From positions 496,001-560,000 of the forward strand of contig CAVWRJ010000008.1 in assembly GCA_963757335.1 (NCBI GenBank): a stretch of 64,000 nt of DNA. The letters run 5' to 3'. The notes beneath the pieces were generated by a model, which did not search any database, was not told the DNA's origin, and saw nothing but the letters and a program-made list of their open reading frames with translations. Position 1 is the first letter of the stretch. Each line of letters begins with the position of its first letter. The translations under genes and the position numbers were made by a program. The stretch is from DASQPA01 sp963757335 (lineage in GTDB: Bacteria > Acidobacteriota > Thermoanaerobaculia > Multivoradales > UBA5704). Below, in pieces: positions 17,589 to 26,391 of the stretch.

Positions 17589-18613
17589 GATATGGCTACT
17601 GGATGCCGGTGTTCGGCGGTTGGCTCAGGAACGTTCCCGACGAGGGGATGGAGGCGAGCTGGGAGTATGTGAGCCGCCTCGCCCGCCGGAGCGAGGAGAT
17701 CGGCTTCGACCTGACGCTCATCGCCGAGCTCAACTTGAACGACATCAAAGGGGTGGACGCGCCCTCGCTCGACGCCTGGTCGACCGCGGCGGCGCTCGCG
17801 GCGGTGACCCAGCGCCTCGAGCTGATGGTCGCCGTGCGGCCGACCTTTCACCTCCCCGCGCTCCTCGCCAAGCAGGCGGCGAACATCGACCACATCAGCA
17901 GCGGCCGGCTGTCGTTGAACGTCGTCTCCTCCTGGTGGGCGGAGGAGGCGGCGCAGTACGGTGTCGCCTTCGATTCGCACGACGACCGCTATGCCCGGAC
18001 CGCCGAGTGGCTGCATGTCGTCGACGGCGTTTGGCAGCATCCGCGCTTTTCCTTCGAAGGGCGTTACTACCGGGTCGCCGAGACCGCTCTCATGCCGAAG
18101 CCCTTATCTCAGCCGTCGCGGCCGCGGCCCATCCTCTACGCGGGCGGCGAGTCGGAGGCGGCGAAGGATCTGATCGCCCGCCTCTGCGATGCCTATGTGA
18201 TGCATGGCGATCCGCCCGAGCGGATCGGCGAGAAGATCGCGGACCTGGCGGCCCGGCGTCTACGGCTCGGCCTGCCGCCGATGCGCTATGGGGTGGCCGC
18301 GTATGCCATCGTGCGCGATTCGGAGGCCGAGGCAAAGCGCGAGCGCGAGCGCATCACCAACGTTCAGCAGAGCGCCGCGGGATACGCCAACTACCAGCAG
18401 TGGCTGGCCGGGACCGAGCTCGAACGGCGGGTGTCGCTCGAAGAGTACTCGGTCTCCAACCGCGGGCTCCGGGCCGAGCTCGTCGGCACACCCGAGCAGG
18501 TGCGCCAGCGAATCGCCGACTTCGAGGCGGCGGGCGTCGATCTTCTCCTCCTCCAGTTCAGCCCCCAGTACGAGGAGATGGAACGCTTCGCCGCGCAGGT
18601 GATCGCGCGCTAA
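17585..18613 (+). CDS. LLM-class flavin-dependent monooxygenase
   Basis: 342 residues with the bacterial luciferase-like TIM barrel: MRYGYWMPVFGGWLRN at the start, KQAANIDHISSGRLSLNVVS near residue 98 (the SGR..LNVV flavin-binding block), and PILYAGGESEAAKDLIAR. It resembles SsuD/SfnG-type FMNH2-dependent sulfonate or sulfone monooxygenases more than F420 enzymes, but the cofactor is inferred. Its GTG start overlaps the ATP-grasp stop. No flavin reductase gene is nearby. Confidence 0.85.
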   Translation: MRYGYWMPVFGGWLRNVPDEGMEASWEYVSRLARRSEEIGFDLTLIAELNLNDIKGVDAPSLDAWSTAAALAAVTQRLELMVAVRPTFHLPALLAKQAANIDHISSGRLSLNVVSSWWAEEAAQYGVAFDSHDDRYARTAEWLHVVDGVWQHPRFSFEGRYYRVAETALMPKPLSQPSRPRPILYAGGESEAAKDLIARLCDAYVMHGDPPERIGEKIADLAARRLRLGLPPMRYGVAAYAIVRDSEAEAKRERERITNVQQSAAGYANYQQWLAGTELERRVSLEEYSVSNRGLRAELVGTPEQVRQRIADFEAAGVDLLLLQFSPQYEEMERFAAQVIAR

Positions 18614-18629
18614 ATCCCTTACTCCGAGC

Positions 18630-19097
18630 CTAAATGGCGGTCACGACCGCCTTTTCCTCCAGCGGCAGCTCGATGGCAGCCGCCAGCTCTTCGAGCGGCA
18701 GCTCCTCCTGCATCCGGCCGGTGAAGGCGAGATGATAGCCGTCGGGGTCGGCGACGACGAATTCGCGCGCCTTCCACGGCCGGTCGACGGGGCCGAGCAG
18801 GATCTCGATGCCGTAGCTCTTCACCTTCTCGGCCAGGGCGTCGACGCTCCCGGAGACGGGGAAGCGGAGGGTGACCCCCAGGCCGCGCCCTCCGGCCAGG
18901 GCGACCTGCGGGTCGTCGGCGAGGAGCACCAGGTCGGAGCTCTCCGCCCAGCGGAGGTGGGAGAGCAGGGGATCGTCACAGCCCTCCGCCGTCGTGAAGA
19001 GGAGGCGGAATCCCAGCCCCGCCTCATACCAGAGGGTGGAGGCGACGAGGTTCCGCACCGCGAGGGCCGGGCAGGCGGGGAGGGGATAGCCGCTCAC
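18630..19097 (-). CDS. VOC-superfamily (glyoxalase/bleomycin resistance-like) protein
   Basis: 155 residues. It has the paired beta-alpha-beta-beta-beta pattern of VOC proteins: LAVRNLVASTLWYEAGLGFR, then VTLRFPVSGSVDALAEKVKS and the closing EFVVADPDGYHLAFTG. The usual metal-ligand glutamate near the end is not obvious, so it may bind a ligand rather than catalyse. GTG 19097 is chosen because it overlaps the upstream stop in a GTGA arrangement. Function unknown. Confidence 0.75.
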   Translation of the reverse strand: MSGYPLPACPALAVRNLVASTLWYEAGLGFRLLFTTAEGCDDPLLSHLRWAESSDLVLLADDPQVALAGGRGLGVTLRFPVSGSVDALAEKVKSYGIEILLGPVDRPWKAREFVVADPDGYHLAFTGRMQEELPLEELAAAIELPLEEKAVVTAI

Positions 19098-19834
19098 CAC
19101 CTCGGGCTCTCCACGCTCCGCGGCAGGATAGGGGCGATCTCGATCTCCTGCCGGAGCTTGACCAGGCTCGCTTCGGGGTAGATACCGGGGCGGAGTTGCA
19201 CCCCGGGGTAGATCTGCGTACCGCGGCCCACCACGCACCCCGGATGGAGGACGCTGTTGCAGCCGGTGAGCACGCCGTCGCCCAGAATCGCCCCGAGCTT
19301 GCGGCGCCCCGTCGCGAGCATCCCGGCAGGACTGGGGATGTGGATCTCGCGGCCGTCGTGACGGAAGTTCGAGAGGATCGTGCCCGCCCCCAGGTTGACC
19401 CCTCGGCCGAGGATCGAGTCGCCGACGTAGTTCAGGTGCGGCGCGTGGGCGCCGGGCAGGAGGATGGCGCACTTGATCTCGGTGTTCGCCCCCACCACGC
19501 AGCGGTCGCCGATCCAGGCTCCCCCCCGGATGTAGGCGCCCGGCCGGATCTCGACGTCGCGCCCGATCCAGACCGGCCCTTCGATGACGGCGGTGGGGTG
19601 GATGCGGGTACCGCGGCCGATGGCGATCCGGTCGCCAGCCAGGTGGACATCGGGGAGCGGGCGGATCTCGATCGCGTCGGACGGCAGGGCATCGAGGACC
19701 GCGGTCAGGGCTTCGCCGAGGAGAGCCCAGGGGGCCTCCGGATCGTAGAGCCCGGCGAACACGGCCGGAAGCTCCGCGAATAGCGCGGGAAGCGCCGGAT
19801 CACTGAAGGTCTGGTCGATCGGTTCTACAGCCAT
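19094..19834 (-). CDS. Left-handed beta-helix acyltransferase, GlmU C-terminal-like
   Basis: 246 residues. An N-terminal region of about 65 residues is followed by hexapeptide repeats typical of GlmU-like sugar acyltransferases: GRGTRIHPTAVIEGPVWIG, GAYIRGGAWIGDRCVVGANT, LGRGVNLGAGTILSNF and VLHPGCVVGRGTQIYPG. LNYVGDSILGRGVNLGAG matches the acceptor loop of acetyltransferase domains. The N-terminal pyrophosphorylase domain of full GlmU is absent, so it may act on a sugar phosphate or be an adaptor. Confidence 0.8.
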   Translation of the reverse strand: MAVEPIDQTFSDPALPALFAELPAVFAGLYDPEAPWALLGEALTAVLDALPSDAIEIRPLPDVHLAGDRIAIGRGTRIHPTAVIEGPVWIGRDVEIRPGAYIRGGAWIGDRCVVGANTEIKCAILLPGAHAPHLNYVGDSILGRGVNLGAGTILSNFRHDGREIHIPSPAGMLATGRRKLGAILGDGVLTGCNSVLHPGCVVGRGTQIYPGVQLRPGIYPEASLVKLRQEIEIAPILPRSVESPRW

Positions 19835-19904
19835 GCTGGCATCCCTCCACCCGCATTGCGGGGCGCATCGAAGGTTCGGATCCGGTTCTCATGGCGGTGG
19901 GGGG

Positions 19905-19910
19905 ATTATA
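19905..19910 (-). promoter_or_regulatory. Possible -10 element for the GlmU-like gene
   Basis: On the minus strand the sequence reads TATATATAAT, containing a perfect TATAAT about 70 bases before the start at 19834. No good -35 hexamer lies 16-18 bases further upstream. Confidence 0.3.
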
Positions 19911-19997
19911 TATACAGAGGTTGTCTCTCCCCTCCGGTGCGGCTGACGAGAGAGGAGAGCAACGGGCGTGCCATGGTTCCGAGGGCGACAGCTCGCT

Positions 19998-20501
19998 TTA
20001 GGTCTCACCAGCGAGGGTGAGAGCCTCCGCGATCAAGGTGGGAGAGAGCCGGATCCCACTTCGCTGGATCTCCTCGATCAGGGGCCGTATCTGTTCGATG
20101 AGCCCCTTACGCTTGGCTCGGAGCAAGACGCCGACAGTTCCGGTCAGCTTGAGCCCTAGTCGAGCAGCATGGCGACGAGCGAGCCGTTCGTCGAGGATCA
20201 CCAGCCCGGCGGATCTCTCCTGAGCCAGGGCAATGACTTCGGCCTCGCCACGATCGAGATCCACGAGCAGATCGGCTCGCGTCGGATCTCGCAACGGCAC
20301 GGTATGGACCCACGGGGCCGCCGCGAGCTCGCGAATCCCTACTCCCGTGGCACCGCCAACGAGGATCTCGGCCTCGACGGCGGGTGGGATCGCGACTTCC
20401 TGGTAGAGATCTCGTAAAAGTTTGAGCTGGCGAAGGATCGACAGGGCGATGATCGGCGTGGTGTTCACGACGACCAGGGCTGCCGCTTCAGGCGTTGGCA
20501 A
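19998..20501 (-). CDS. DUF3368 PIN-like toxin
   Basis: 167 residues. PIN-fold acidic positions are visible: VVNTTPIIALS near the N-terminus, LDRGEAEVIALAQE at about residue 83, and VILDERLARRHAARLGL at about 100. Then comes the GTVGVLLRAKRKGL block common to DUF3368 proteins. The gene overlaps the UPF0175 gene by 14 bases and is second in the pair, the usual antitoxin-toxin order. Likely an RNase toxin. A second such pair lies at 53178-53941. Confidence 0.8.
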   Translation of the reverse strand: MPTPEAAALVVVNTTPIIALSILRQLKLLRDLYQEVAIPPAVEAEILVGGATGVGIRELAAAPWVHTVPLRDPTRADLLVDLDRGEAEVIALAQERSAGLVILDERLARRHAARLGLKLTGTVGVLLRAKRKGLIEQIRPLIEEIQRSGIRLSPTLIAEALTLAGET

Positions 20502-20748
20502 GATCCTGTTCCAACTCGGAGGCGTCGACTCCGATCGGCGACAGACCGAAGCGGCTCAGGGCGAAGAAAAAGGCGACCCGCGGCATGCCCGCAAGCTCAG
20601 CGGCCCGGCCGGTCGATACCCGGCCTAACTCGTAGAGCTTGACCGCGAGGAGCAGGCGCGCCTCGGCCACGAATTCCTCGGGGCTCTCCTTTAAGGAGAG
20701 CAACAGTTCCTCCGAGTACGGGATCGTCAGGACTTTCATCGCAGTCAT
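20488..20748 (-). CDS. UPF0175 family antitoxin
   Basis: 86 residues. The family core LLLAVKLYELGRVSTGRAAELAGMPRVAFF is split here as LAVKLYELGRVSTGRAA and ELAGMPRVAFF; this is a helix-turn-helix-like domain that binds DNA and the toxin. ATG 20748 is preferred because AGGGAA precedes it. A minus-strand TATAAT (plus 20765-20770) lies just upstream, giving a leader of about 10 bases. Confidence 0.8.
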   Translation of the reverse strand: MTAMKVLTIPYSEELLLSLKESPEEFVAEARLLLAVKLYELGRVSTGRAAELAGMPRVAFFFALSRFGLSPIGVDASELEQDLANA

Positions 20749-20822
20749 CGCATTCCCTATGCAGATTATAAGCCCCGGGCTCGCCAGCCCGCACACTCGG
20801 TCCTTTGATACCGTATCCCACT

Positions 20823-21440
20823 GTGGATCCCCTCCGCCCCCTCCCGCCCTCCTTCTATCGCCGTCCGGCCGAGGAGGTCGCCCGCGATCTCCTCGGGCGC
20901 TACCTGGTGCACGAGGTTCTGGGGGTGCGGCTGGTCGTCGAGCTGGTCGAGACCGAAGCCTACCTGGGCGCCACCGACCTCGCCAGCCACGCCTCAGGGG
21001 GGCGGCGGACGGCGCGCAACGAGAGCCTCTACCTTCCGGGGGGGCATGCCTATGTCTACTTCATCTATGGCATGCACTTCTGCCTCAACGCCGTGACCGG
21101 CGAGGCCGGGGTGGGGAGCGCGGTGCTGCTCCGCGCCGGGGCGCCGGTCGAGGGCCTCTCCGAGATGACGGCCAACCGGGGTCTCCCCCGGCCGCCCCGG
21201 CCCGGCGACCTCGCCGGCGGGCCGGGCAAGCTCTGCAAAGCGCTCGCGATCGACCGGGCTTCCGACGGCGTCCGCCTGGACCGCGGCCCTCTGCGGATCG
21301 CTCATGGCGTACCGGTTCTGGCAGAAAATGTGGCGCGGGGGCCGCGGGTGGGGGTCGACTATGCCGGGGAGGCGGCCGCCTGGCCGCTCCGCTTCGCCGT
21401 TCGCGGCAACCCGCACGTCTCGAAGCCGCGTCTTGGGTGA
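20823..21440 (+). CDS. mpg: Alkyladenine (3-methyladenine) DNA glycosylase, AAG/MPG family
   Basis: About 205 residues. It has the AAG motifs ARDLLGRYLV, ELVETEAYLGATDLASHA (containing the catalytic Glu of VETEAY), YVYFIYGMHFCLNAV and LAGGPGKLCKALAID. It removes alkylated and deaminated purines in base-excision repair. GTG 20823 gives the normal family N-terminus; TTG 20805 would add six residues. Transcribed divergently from the antitoxin gene and convergent with the DUF4388 gene, with a gap of only 9 bases. Confidence 0.9.
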   Translation: MDPLRPLPPSFYRRPAEEVARDLLGRYLVHEVLGVRLVVELVETEAYLGATDLASHASGGRRTARNESLYLPGGHAYVYFIYGMHFCLNAVTGEAGVGSAVLLRAGAPVEGLSEMTANRGLPRPPRPGDLAGGPGKLCKALAIDRASDGVRLDRGPLRIAHGVPVLAENVARGPRVGVDYAGEAAAWPLRFAVRGNPHVSKPRLG

Positions 21441-21449
21441 GGGGGCGCG

Positions 21450-22706
21450 CTACTTCTTCTTCACTTCGAGCTTGATGTGCCCCGCCTGGTGGAGCTTCCA
21501 GAAGACGAGGAGAGCGTCCAACTGCGGCATCGGAGTGATCTTGACGATCGATTGGATATCGTAGCTGCCGTTGATCCGGGTCAGCATGAAGCCCTCCTGG
21601 GGGGAGATCTTGACCGTCGTCAGCTGCTCCATGCTGATGGCGAGCTTGGGCACGGAGGTCAAGGTGACCCCGGCGCGCTCCAGCTCCTCCCGCATGGTCT
21701 TCTCCCCCTTCTGCATCGCCTCCTGCACCTCTTTGCTCTCCGGCTCGAGGCTCTTGGCGGCCCGGAGGTGGCGGAGGGCCTGCTCGTAGTTGCGCTGCTG
21801 CATGTAGCCCTGCGCCGCCTTCAAGAGCGAGGGCGCGCCCAGCGGCTCACTGCTCGCCGCCGGGGCGGCGGCCGCAGCGGGTGGGGGCGCCAGCGGGACG
21901 GCCAGCATCACCTCGCCGGAACGGGTCTTCCAGCGCGGCTTGATGATCTTCAGGCGCCCCTGCTGGTACTGCTCGAAGAGGACCCGGCAGACGTGGTACT
22001 CGGAGGAGTGGGTCTGGAGCTGGATCTCCTCGACCGTCCGTTCGTCGTTGATCAGCTCCAGGATCTGCCGCGCCCCGGGGTCGAGCTCCGCGCCGTCGAG
22101 CTCGGTCACCGCCACCGGGATCGCCTCCGAGGTGGGGATGACCTTGCGGATGCGCCGCCACTCGTCGACCCGCTGCACCCCTTCGAGCACGATCGCGGTG
22201 ACGTCCAGGTTCATCGGCACCATCGTGCTCTCGGGGAGGGCGTCGTCGAGGAAGCGGAACTCCCCCTCGCCCCAGGAGAAGATGTTGTAGATGCTCTCCT
22301 CGGCCTTCAAGCGCAGCAGCCGGTGGAGCGCCTTCTCCTCGATGGCGCCGGTGGTGACGAGGATCTTTCCGAGGAGCATGTGGGTCTGCTCCTGGAGCTC
22401 GATCGCCTTGGTCAGCTCGAGCTCGTTGATGAGCCCATGGCTGACCAGGAAGTGGCCCAGGTACTCCTCGGGATTGGTGGAGGCGGACGAGATGATCCGT
22501 CCATCCTTGAAGAAGATCTTCTTTTCGACCTTGCCGTTATTGATCTGCAAGGTACCGTTCTTCTTGCTCTGCGAGAGCCACTGAAGCAGCTCTTCGAGCT
22601 GCATCGTCTTCAAGTTCCCAACGATGCCCATGATGACCGCTGGCTCGATTATAGTGCGCTGCGCATAGCTAAAGCGGTTGTCGGTCGTAACAGGCGCGAT
22701 CTGCAT
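21450..22706 (-). CDS. DUF4388 (PATAN-like) domain protein
   Basis: 418 residues. The N-terminal DUF4388 domain (MGIVGNLKTMQLEELLQWL, KNGTLQINNGKVEKKIFF, DGRIISSASTNPEEYLG) is followed by a helical region with LINELELTKAIELQEQ and LGKILVTTGAI. An Ala/Pro linker, a TPR-like segment (AAQGYMQQRNYEQALRHLRA) and a C-terminal winged-helix-like end come next. Such proteins occur in signalling and gliding systems. ATG 22706 has AAGGGGAA upstream and follows dcd closely; ATG 22631 is the more usual family start and has a TATAAT just before it. Confidence 0.8.
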   Translation of the reverse strand: MQIAPVTTDNRFSYAQRTIIEPAVIMGIVGNLKTMQLEELLQWLSQSKKNGTLQINNGKVEKKIFFKDGRIISSASTNPEEYLGHFLVSHGLINELELTKAIELQEQTHMLLGKILVTTGAIEEKALHRLLRLKAEESIYNIFSWGEGEFRFLDDALPESTMVPMNLDVTAIVLEGVQRVDEWRRIRKVIPTSEAIPVAVTELDGAELDPGARQILELINDERTVEEIQLQTHSSEYHVCRVLFEQYQQGRLKIIKPRWKTRSGEVMLAVPLAPPPAAAAAPAASSEPLGAPSLLKAAQGYMQQRNYEQALRHLRAAKSLEPESKEVQEAMQKGEKTMREELERAGVTLTSVPKLAISMEQLTTVKISPQEGFMLTRINGSYDIQSIVKITPMPQLDALLVFWKLHQAGHIKLEVKKK

Positions 22707-22718
22707 GCCGTTCCCCTT

Positions 22719-23207
22719 CTACTTGCGGGCAGGCGTGGTTCCTCTCTGCCCCTGGTAGTGGGAAGTCGAGCCGGGCTCGCCATAGGCGACCTCGGGCTCG
22801 GACTCCATAGCGATGAAGATCAGCTGTGCAATTCGCCTGCCTGCGGTGAGGACGAAGGGAGCGGGTCCGAGGTTCTGGAGCTCCAGGGTGATGTCCCCCT
22901 CGAACCCCGGGTCGCACCACCCGGCGAGCGAGTGGTTGATCCACAGCCGCCCGAGGGTCGACTTGAGCTTGAGATCGCAGGCCACGGTGCGCGGGATCTT
23001 GACCTGCTCGATCGTCGAGGCGAGCACCACCTCCCCCGGGAAGAGCTTGATGTGGGGGGCGCGGAACTCCTCCGGATCGCGGGTCGGGCAGATCCAGTGG
23101 TCCGAGACCCGCACGTCGTAGCTCGCGGCATTCACCTGCGACTCCTCGAAGGGATCGACGCCGCCGCTTTTCCCCCATTGGCGGATCCAGTGGTCCGGCT
23201 TGATCAT
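22719..23207 (-). CDS. dcd: dCTP deaminase
   Basis: 162 residues of the dUTPase-like trimeric fold: VNAASYDVRVSDHW, DLKLKSTLGRLWINHSLAG, GWCDPGFEGDITLELQNLG, and RIAQLIFIAME with a C-terminal SHYQGQRG nucleotide-closing tail. It converts dCTP to dUTP (or to dUMP in bifunctional forms; which one cannot be told here). It lies 12 bases before the DUF4388 gene and probably shares its transcript. Confidence 0.88.
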   Translation of the reverse strand: MIKPDHWIRQWGKSGGVDPFEESQVNAASYDVRVSDHWICPTRDPEEFRAPHIKLFPGEVVLASTIEQVKIPRTVACDLKLKSTLGRLWINHSLAGWCDPGFEGDITLELQNLGPAPFVLTAGRRIAQLIFIAMESEPEVAYGEPGSTSHYQGQRGTTPARK

Positions 23208-23270
23208 GGGCTCCTGCCTCGCCGTCCCCGCCCGTGGACGGAAGGAGCGGCGCGCTTTTTCGGTCGATGT

Positions 23271-24257
23271 CTACAGGAACCGCACCGGCGTCGTCACCTG
23301 GTCGCGGTGGATGGTGTCCACGAAGCGGATGAGCTTGCGCGACAGCGACATGAAGAGAGTCGAGGTGCGCGAGCCGCCGCCGAAGAAGCGGACCCCCTTG
23401 AGCAGCTCGCCGTCGGTGACCCCGGTCGAGCTGAAGAGGATCTGCTCGCCGGGCGCCAGGTCCTCGGTCTTGTAGATCCGGGAGAGGTCCGTGATCCCGA
23501 CGTTGTTCGCCCGCTCGACCTGATCCGGGGAGAGGGCCCGTAAGCGCGCCTGGATCTCGCCGCCCAGGCAGCGCATGGCCGCCGCCGTGATCACCCCCTC
23601 GGGGGCACCGCCGATCCCCATCACCGCATGGACGCCGGTGCCGCGGACCGCCGCCGCGATGCCGGCCGAGAGATCGCCGTCGCCGATCAGCCGGATGCGG
23701 GCCCCGGACTGCCGGATGTCGCTGATCAGCTGGGCGTGGCGGTCGCGGTCGAGGACGACGACGGTCAAATCGCTCACCTTGCGCCCGAAAGCGGCGGCGA
23801 TGTTTCGCAGGTTCTCGGCGACCGGCGCGTCGATGTGGATCGAGCCGCGGGCGGTGGGGCCGACGACGATCTTGTCCATATAGATGTCGGGGGCATGGAG
23901 GAGCCCGCCGCGCTCGGCCGCCGCCAAGACGGTGATGGCGTCGGGGGAGCCGGTGGCGCAGAGGTTGGTCCCTTCGAGCGGATCGACGGCGATGTCGACC
24001 GCCACCGCGCCGTCCTGGCCGCGGAGCCGCCCCAGCGGCTCGCCGACGTAGAGCATGGGGGCCTTGTCGCGCTCCCCCTCGCCGATCACCACCCGGCCGT
24101 CCATGTCCAGGTTGTCCATCTCGCGCCGCATGGCCTCGACCGCCACCTGGTCGGAGTGCCGGCGGTCGCCGAAGCCCATGGTCTTCGCCGAGGCGATCGC
24201 CGCCAGCTCGGTGACCCGAATGAAGTCCTGCTCGAGATTGCTGTCCAGAGTTCTCAA
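23271..24257 (-). CDS. glpX: Class II fructose-1,6-bisphosphatase
   Basis: 328 residues. GlpX signatures: MDGRVVIGEGERDKAPMLYV (metal-binding GEGERD), VAVDIAVDPLEGTNLCATG, VVLDRDRHAQLISDIR, GIGGAPEGVITAAAM and DGELLKGVRFF. It hydrolyses fructose-1,6-bisphosphate in gluconeogenesis and depends on divalent metal. The TTG start overlaps the stop of the acyl-CoA dehydrogenase gene (TTGA) and has GGGGAG upstream, so the two are translationally coupled. Confidence 0.92.
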   Translation of the reverse strand: MRTLDSNLEQDFIRVTELAAIASAKTMGFGDRRHSDQVAVEAMRREMDNLDMDGRVVIGEGERDKAPMLYVGEPLGRLRGQDGAVAVDIAVDPLEGTNLCATGSPDAITVLAAAERGGLLHAPDIYMDKIVVGPTARGSIHIDAPVAENLRNIAAAFGRKVSDLTVVVLDRDRHAQLISDIRQSGARIRLIGDGDLSAGIAAAVRGTGVHAVMGIGGAPEGVITAAAMRCLGGEIQARLRALSPDQVERANNVGITDLSRIYKTEDLAPGEQILFSSTGVTDGELLKGVRFFGGGSRTSTLFMSLSRKLIRFVDTIHRDQVTTPVRFL

Positions 24258-25516
24258 CGCGCGCTCCCCACCGTCGACTTCTCCGATGCCGCCGATACCT
24301 CCGAAGTCTTCGCCGCCGCCTTCACCTTCTTCACCGGCCGTGCCGGGGGCTCGAAAGCGGGGATGCCGGTGATCGACTCGCCGATGATGAGCCCGTGGAT
24401 GTCGTGCGTCCCCTCGTAGGTGAAGACCGACTCGATGTTCAGCATGTGCCGGATGACCGGATAATCGTCGACGATGCCGTTGGCGCCCAGCACCTCGCGG
24501 GCGAGCTTGGCGCACTCTCTGGCGACCCAGACGTTGTTGCGCTTGCCGAGCGAGATGTGCTGGTGCTTGAGGCGACCCTGGTCCTTGAGCTTCCCCAGCT
24601 GGTAGGCGAGGAGCTGCCCCTTGGTGATCTCTGAAACCATCCACACCAGCTTCTCCTGCACCAGCTGGTGAGCGGCGATCGGCTGGCCGCCGAACTGGAT
24701 CCGCTCCTTGGCGTAGGTGAGCGCCGTGTAGTAGCACTCCATGGCCGCCCCGAGGCCGCCCCAGGCGATGCCGTAGCGCGCCTGGTTGAGGCACATCAGG
24801 GCGTTTTTGAGGCCCGTCGTGCCGGGGAGCAGGTTCTCCCCCGGGATGCGGCAATCGTGGAAGCCGAGCTCCGAGGTGGTCGAGGCGCGGAGCGAGAACT
24901 TGCCGTGCTGGTCGGCGGAGGTGAACCCCGGGGTCCCCTTCTCGACCAGGAAGCCGCGCACCCCATCGTCGGTCTGCGCCCAGACGACGGCGACGTCGGC
25001 GAGCGTCCCGTTGGTGATCCACTGCTTGCTGCCGTTCAAGACCCAGTCGCTCCCGGCGCGCTTGGCGGAGGTCCGCATGCCGCCGGGGTTCGAGCCGAAG
25101 TCGGGCTCGGTCAGGCCGAAGCAGCCGATCGCCTCGCCGGTCGCCATCTTGGGGATCCAGCGGTCCTTCTGCTCCTTGGAGCCGAAGGCGTAGATGGGGT
25201 ACATGACGAGCGAGCTCTGCACGGAGACGAAGCTCCGGAGCCCCGAGTCGCCGCGCTCCAGCTCCTGCATGATGAGGCCGTAGGCGACCCCGCCCAGGCC
25301 CGGCAGGCCGTACTCGGTGAGGCTGGCGCCGAAGAGGTTCAAGGCGCCCATCTCGGGGACCAGGGCGAGCGGGGTCCGCCCCTCCCGGTGGCACTCCTCG
25401 ATGATCGGCTTGACCTTATCGTCGACGAACGTGCGCACGGTGTCGCGCACCAGGCGCTCCTCGTCGGAGAGGAGCGCATCGAATTCTATGAAATCAACGC
25501 CCGGAAAGCGGCTCAA
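24254..25516 (-). CDS. Acyl-CoA dehydrogenase, glutaryl-CoA dehydrogenase-like
   Basis: 420 residues. FAD and substrate-binding blocks include CFGLTEPDFGSNPGGMRT, WVLNGSKQWITNGTLADV, RYGIAWGGLGAAMECYYTAL and AREVLGANGIVDDYPVIRH, with YEGTHDIHGLIIG near the end containing a glutamate at the usual catalytic-base position. Overall most like glutaryl-CoA dehydrogenases, suggesting lysine, tryptophan or aromatic breakdown. The TTG start is supported by GGAGGAG 7 bases upstream. The C-terminal SEVSAASEKST tail is low-complexity and unlike the family. Confidence 0.88.
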   Translation of the reverse strand: MSRFPGVDFIEFDALLSDEERLVRDTVRTFVDDKVKPIIEECHREGRTPLALVPEMGALNLFGASLTEYGLPGLGGVAYGLIMQELERGDSGLRSFVSVQSSLVMYPIYAFGSKEQKDRWIPKMATGEAIGCFGLTEPDFGSNPGGMRTSAKRAGSDWVLNGSKQWITNGTLADVAVVWAQTDDGVRGFLVEKGTPGFTSADQHGKFSLRASTTSELGFHDCRIPGENLLPGTTGLKNALMCLNQARYGIAWGGLGAAMECYYTALTYAKERIQFGGQPIAAHQLVQEKLVWMVSEITKGQLLAYQLGKLKDQGRLKHQHISLGKRNNVWVARECAKLAREVLGANGIVDDYPVIRHMLNIESVFTYEGTHDIHGLIIGESITGIPAFEPPARPVKKVKAAAKTSEVSAASEKSTVGSAR

Positions 25517-25864
25517 GGGGCTCCTCCTTCGCTTACTTCTCGCGAATTTAAGGCTTGAAGGTTGCGGCGGGACAGAGTGCCGCTTGGGAATGATAGCACG
25601 CGGGGTCCGTCCTCCGGGGAACGCCCTGGAGGACGCCCCAGCCGTCGTCACGCCTGTTTCCACCCTCGGCTCCGCACCGTCGTCCTGGAGGGAGCCTTGG
25701 CGACCGAAGGACCCGGGTGGGGGAAAGTGCGATTCCATCCCATCCCTTCGCCTATACTCTGGGTGCCGAACGGCGCGAAGGGCGCGAACGCCGGGCCCCG
25801 GGCCGATCGGGCAGCGCGTAGGGGCAGGCCCCCGTGCCTGCCCGGGCACTCCACGCTCTTCCCG
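25517..25864 (+). other. Non-coding stretch before array 1
   Basis: This is upstream of the minus-strand acyl-CoA dehydrogenase gene. No coding signal is convincing on either strand. It contains CCTATACT (25752-25759), a -10-like motif pointing toward the repeat array, but no clear -35. Confidence 0.4.
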
Positions 25865-26391
25865 TTCGAGGGGGGAATCCCCATTCCCTCCCAGGGAAAG
25901 CCCGAACCCTCCGAGGGAAAAGCTCATCCCTCCCGGGGCAAACCCATGCCCTCCCGGGGATCCCCCCAATCCCCCGCAGGGACTCCTCAAACCCTCTCGG
26001 GGATCTCCTTTACCCTCCTGGGGAATTACAAATCCCTCACAGGGATTCCTTAACTACAGCGAGGGAATAGCGAATCCCTCTGGGGGTAAGCCTATTCCCC
26101 GAGAGGGAAAACCCTCACCAGCCTTTCCGGCGACTTTTACCGCGCCTTCAGCCCCTTTGCACGCCTCTCCAAAGCCTGCGAGACGGTCTCCGGCGCCGTT
26201 TCCGCGTCCTCCGAGAGGCGCCCCACGGTCTCGAGATCGGTTTCCGCCACCTCCAGCCGGACCTCCGAGCCCTCCGCGAGGCTTTCGCCGGTCTCCGCGA
26301 GCGGCGGGACGGGCTCCGGAGTGATTTTTCCGGGTTCTACGAGCTTACCGAGGCGTTCCGCGGCGATTTCGAGGCTTGGGAAAGTCAGGAT
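25865..26391. repeat. 21-bp-period dyad repeat array 1 (about 25 degenerate units)
   Basis: The stretch divides into consecutive units of 21 bases (two are 22). In the left part (25865-26117) each unit has CCCT-NNN-AGGG-type inverted repeats; the best are TTCCCT-CCC-AGGGAA (unit at 25886) and AATCCCT-CAC-AGGGATT (unit at 26034). The right part (26118-26391) keeps the 21-base phase but changes sequence: units share CTCC/GTTTC-like positions, and arms differ yet stay complementary in several units (ACGG/CCGT, AGCC/GGCT, GCCG/CGGC). Because 21 is divisible by 3, several frames are open by chance. No gene is supported here. Confidence 0.8.

Noticed and set aside
22648..22653. Minus-strand TATAAT as the promoter deciding the DUF4388 start
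   Set aside because: No -35 hexamer at proper spacing, and the upstream ATG 22706 has its own ribosome site close to dcd. Kept only as an alternative.
25317..26324. Long plus-strand ORF rich in Pro/Ser/Gly heptads
   Set aside because: It runs antisense through the acyl-CoA dehydrogenase start and then through array 1. The heptads come from the 21-bp period.
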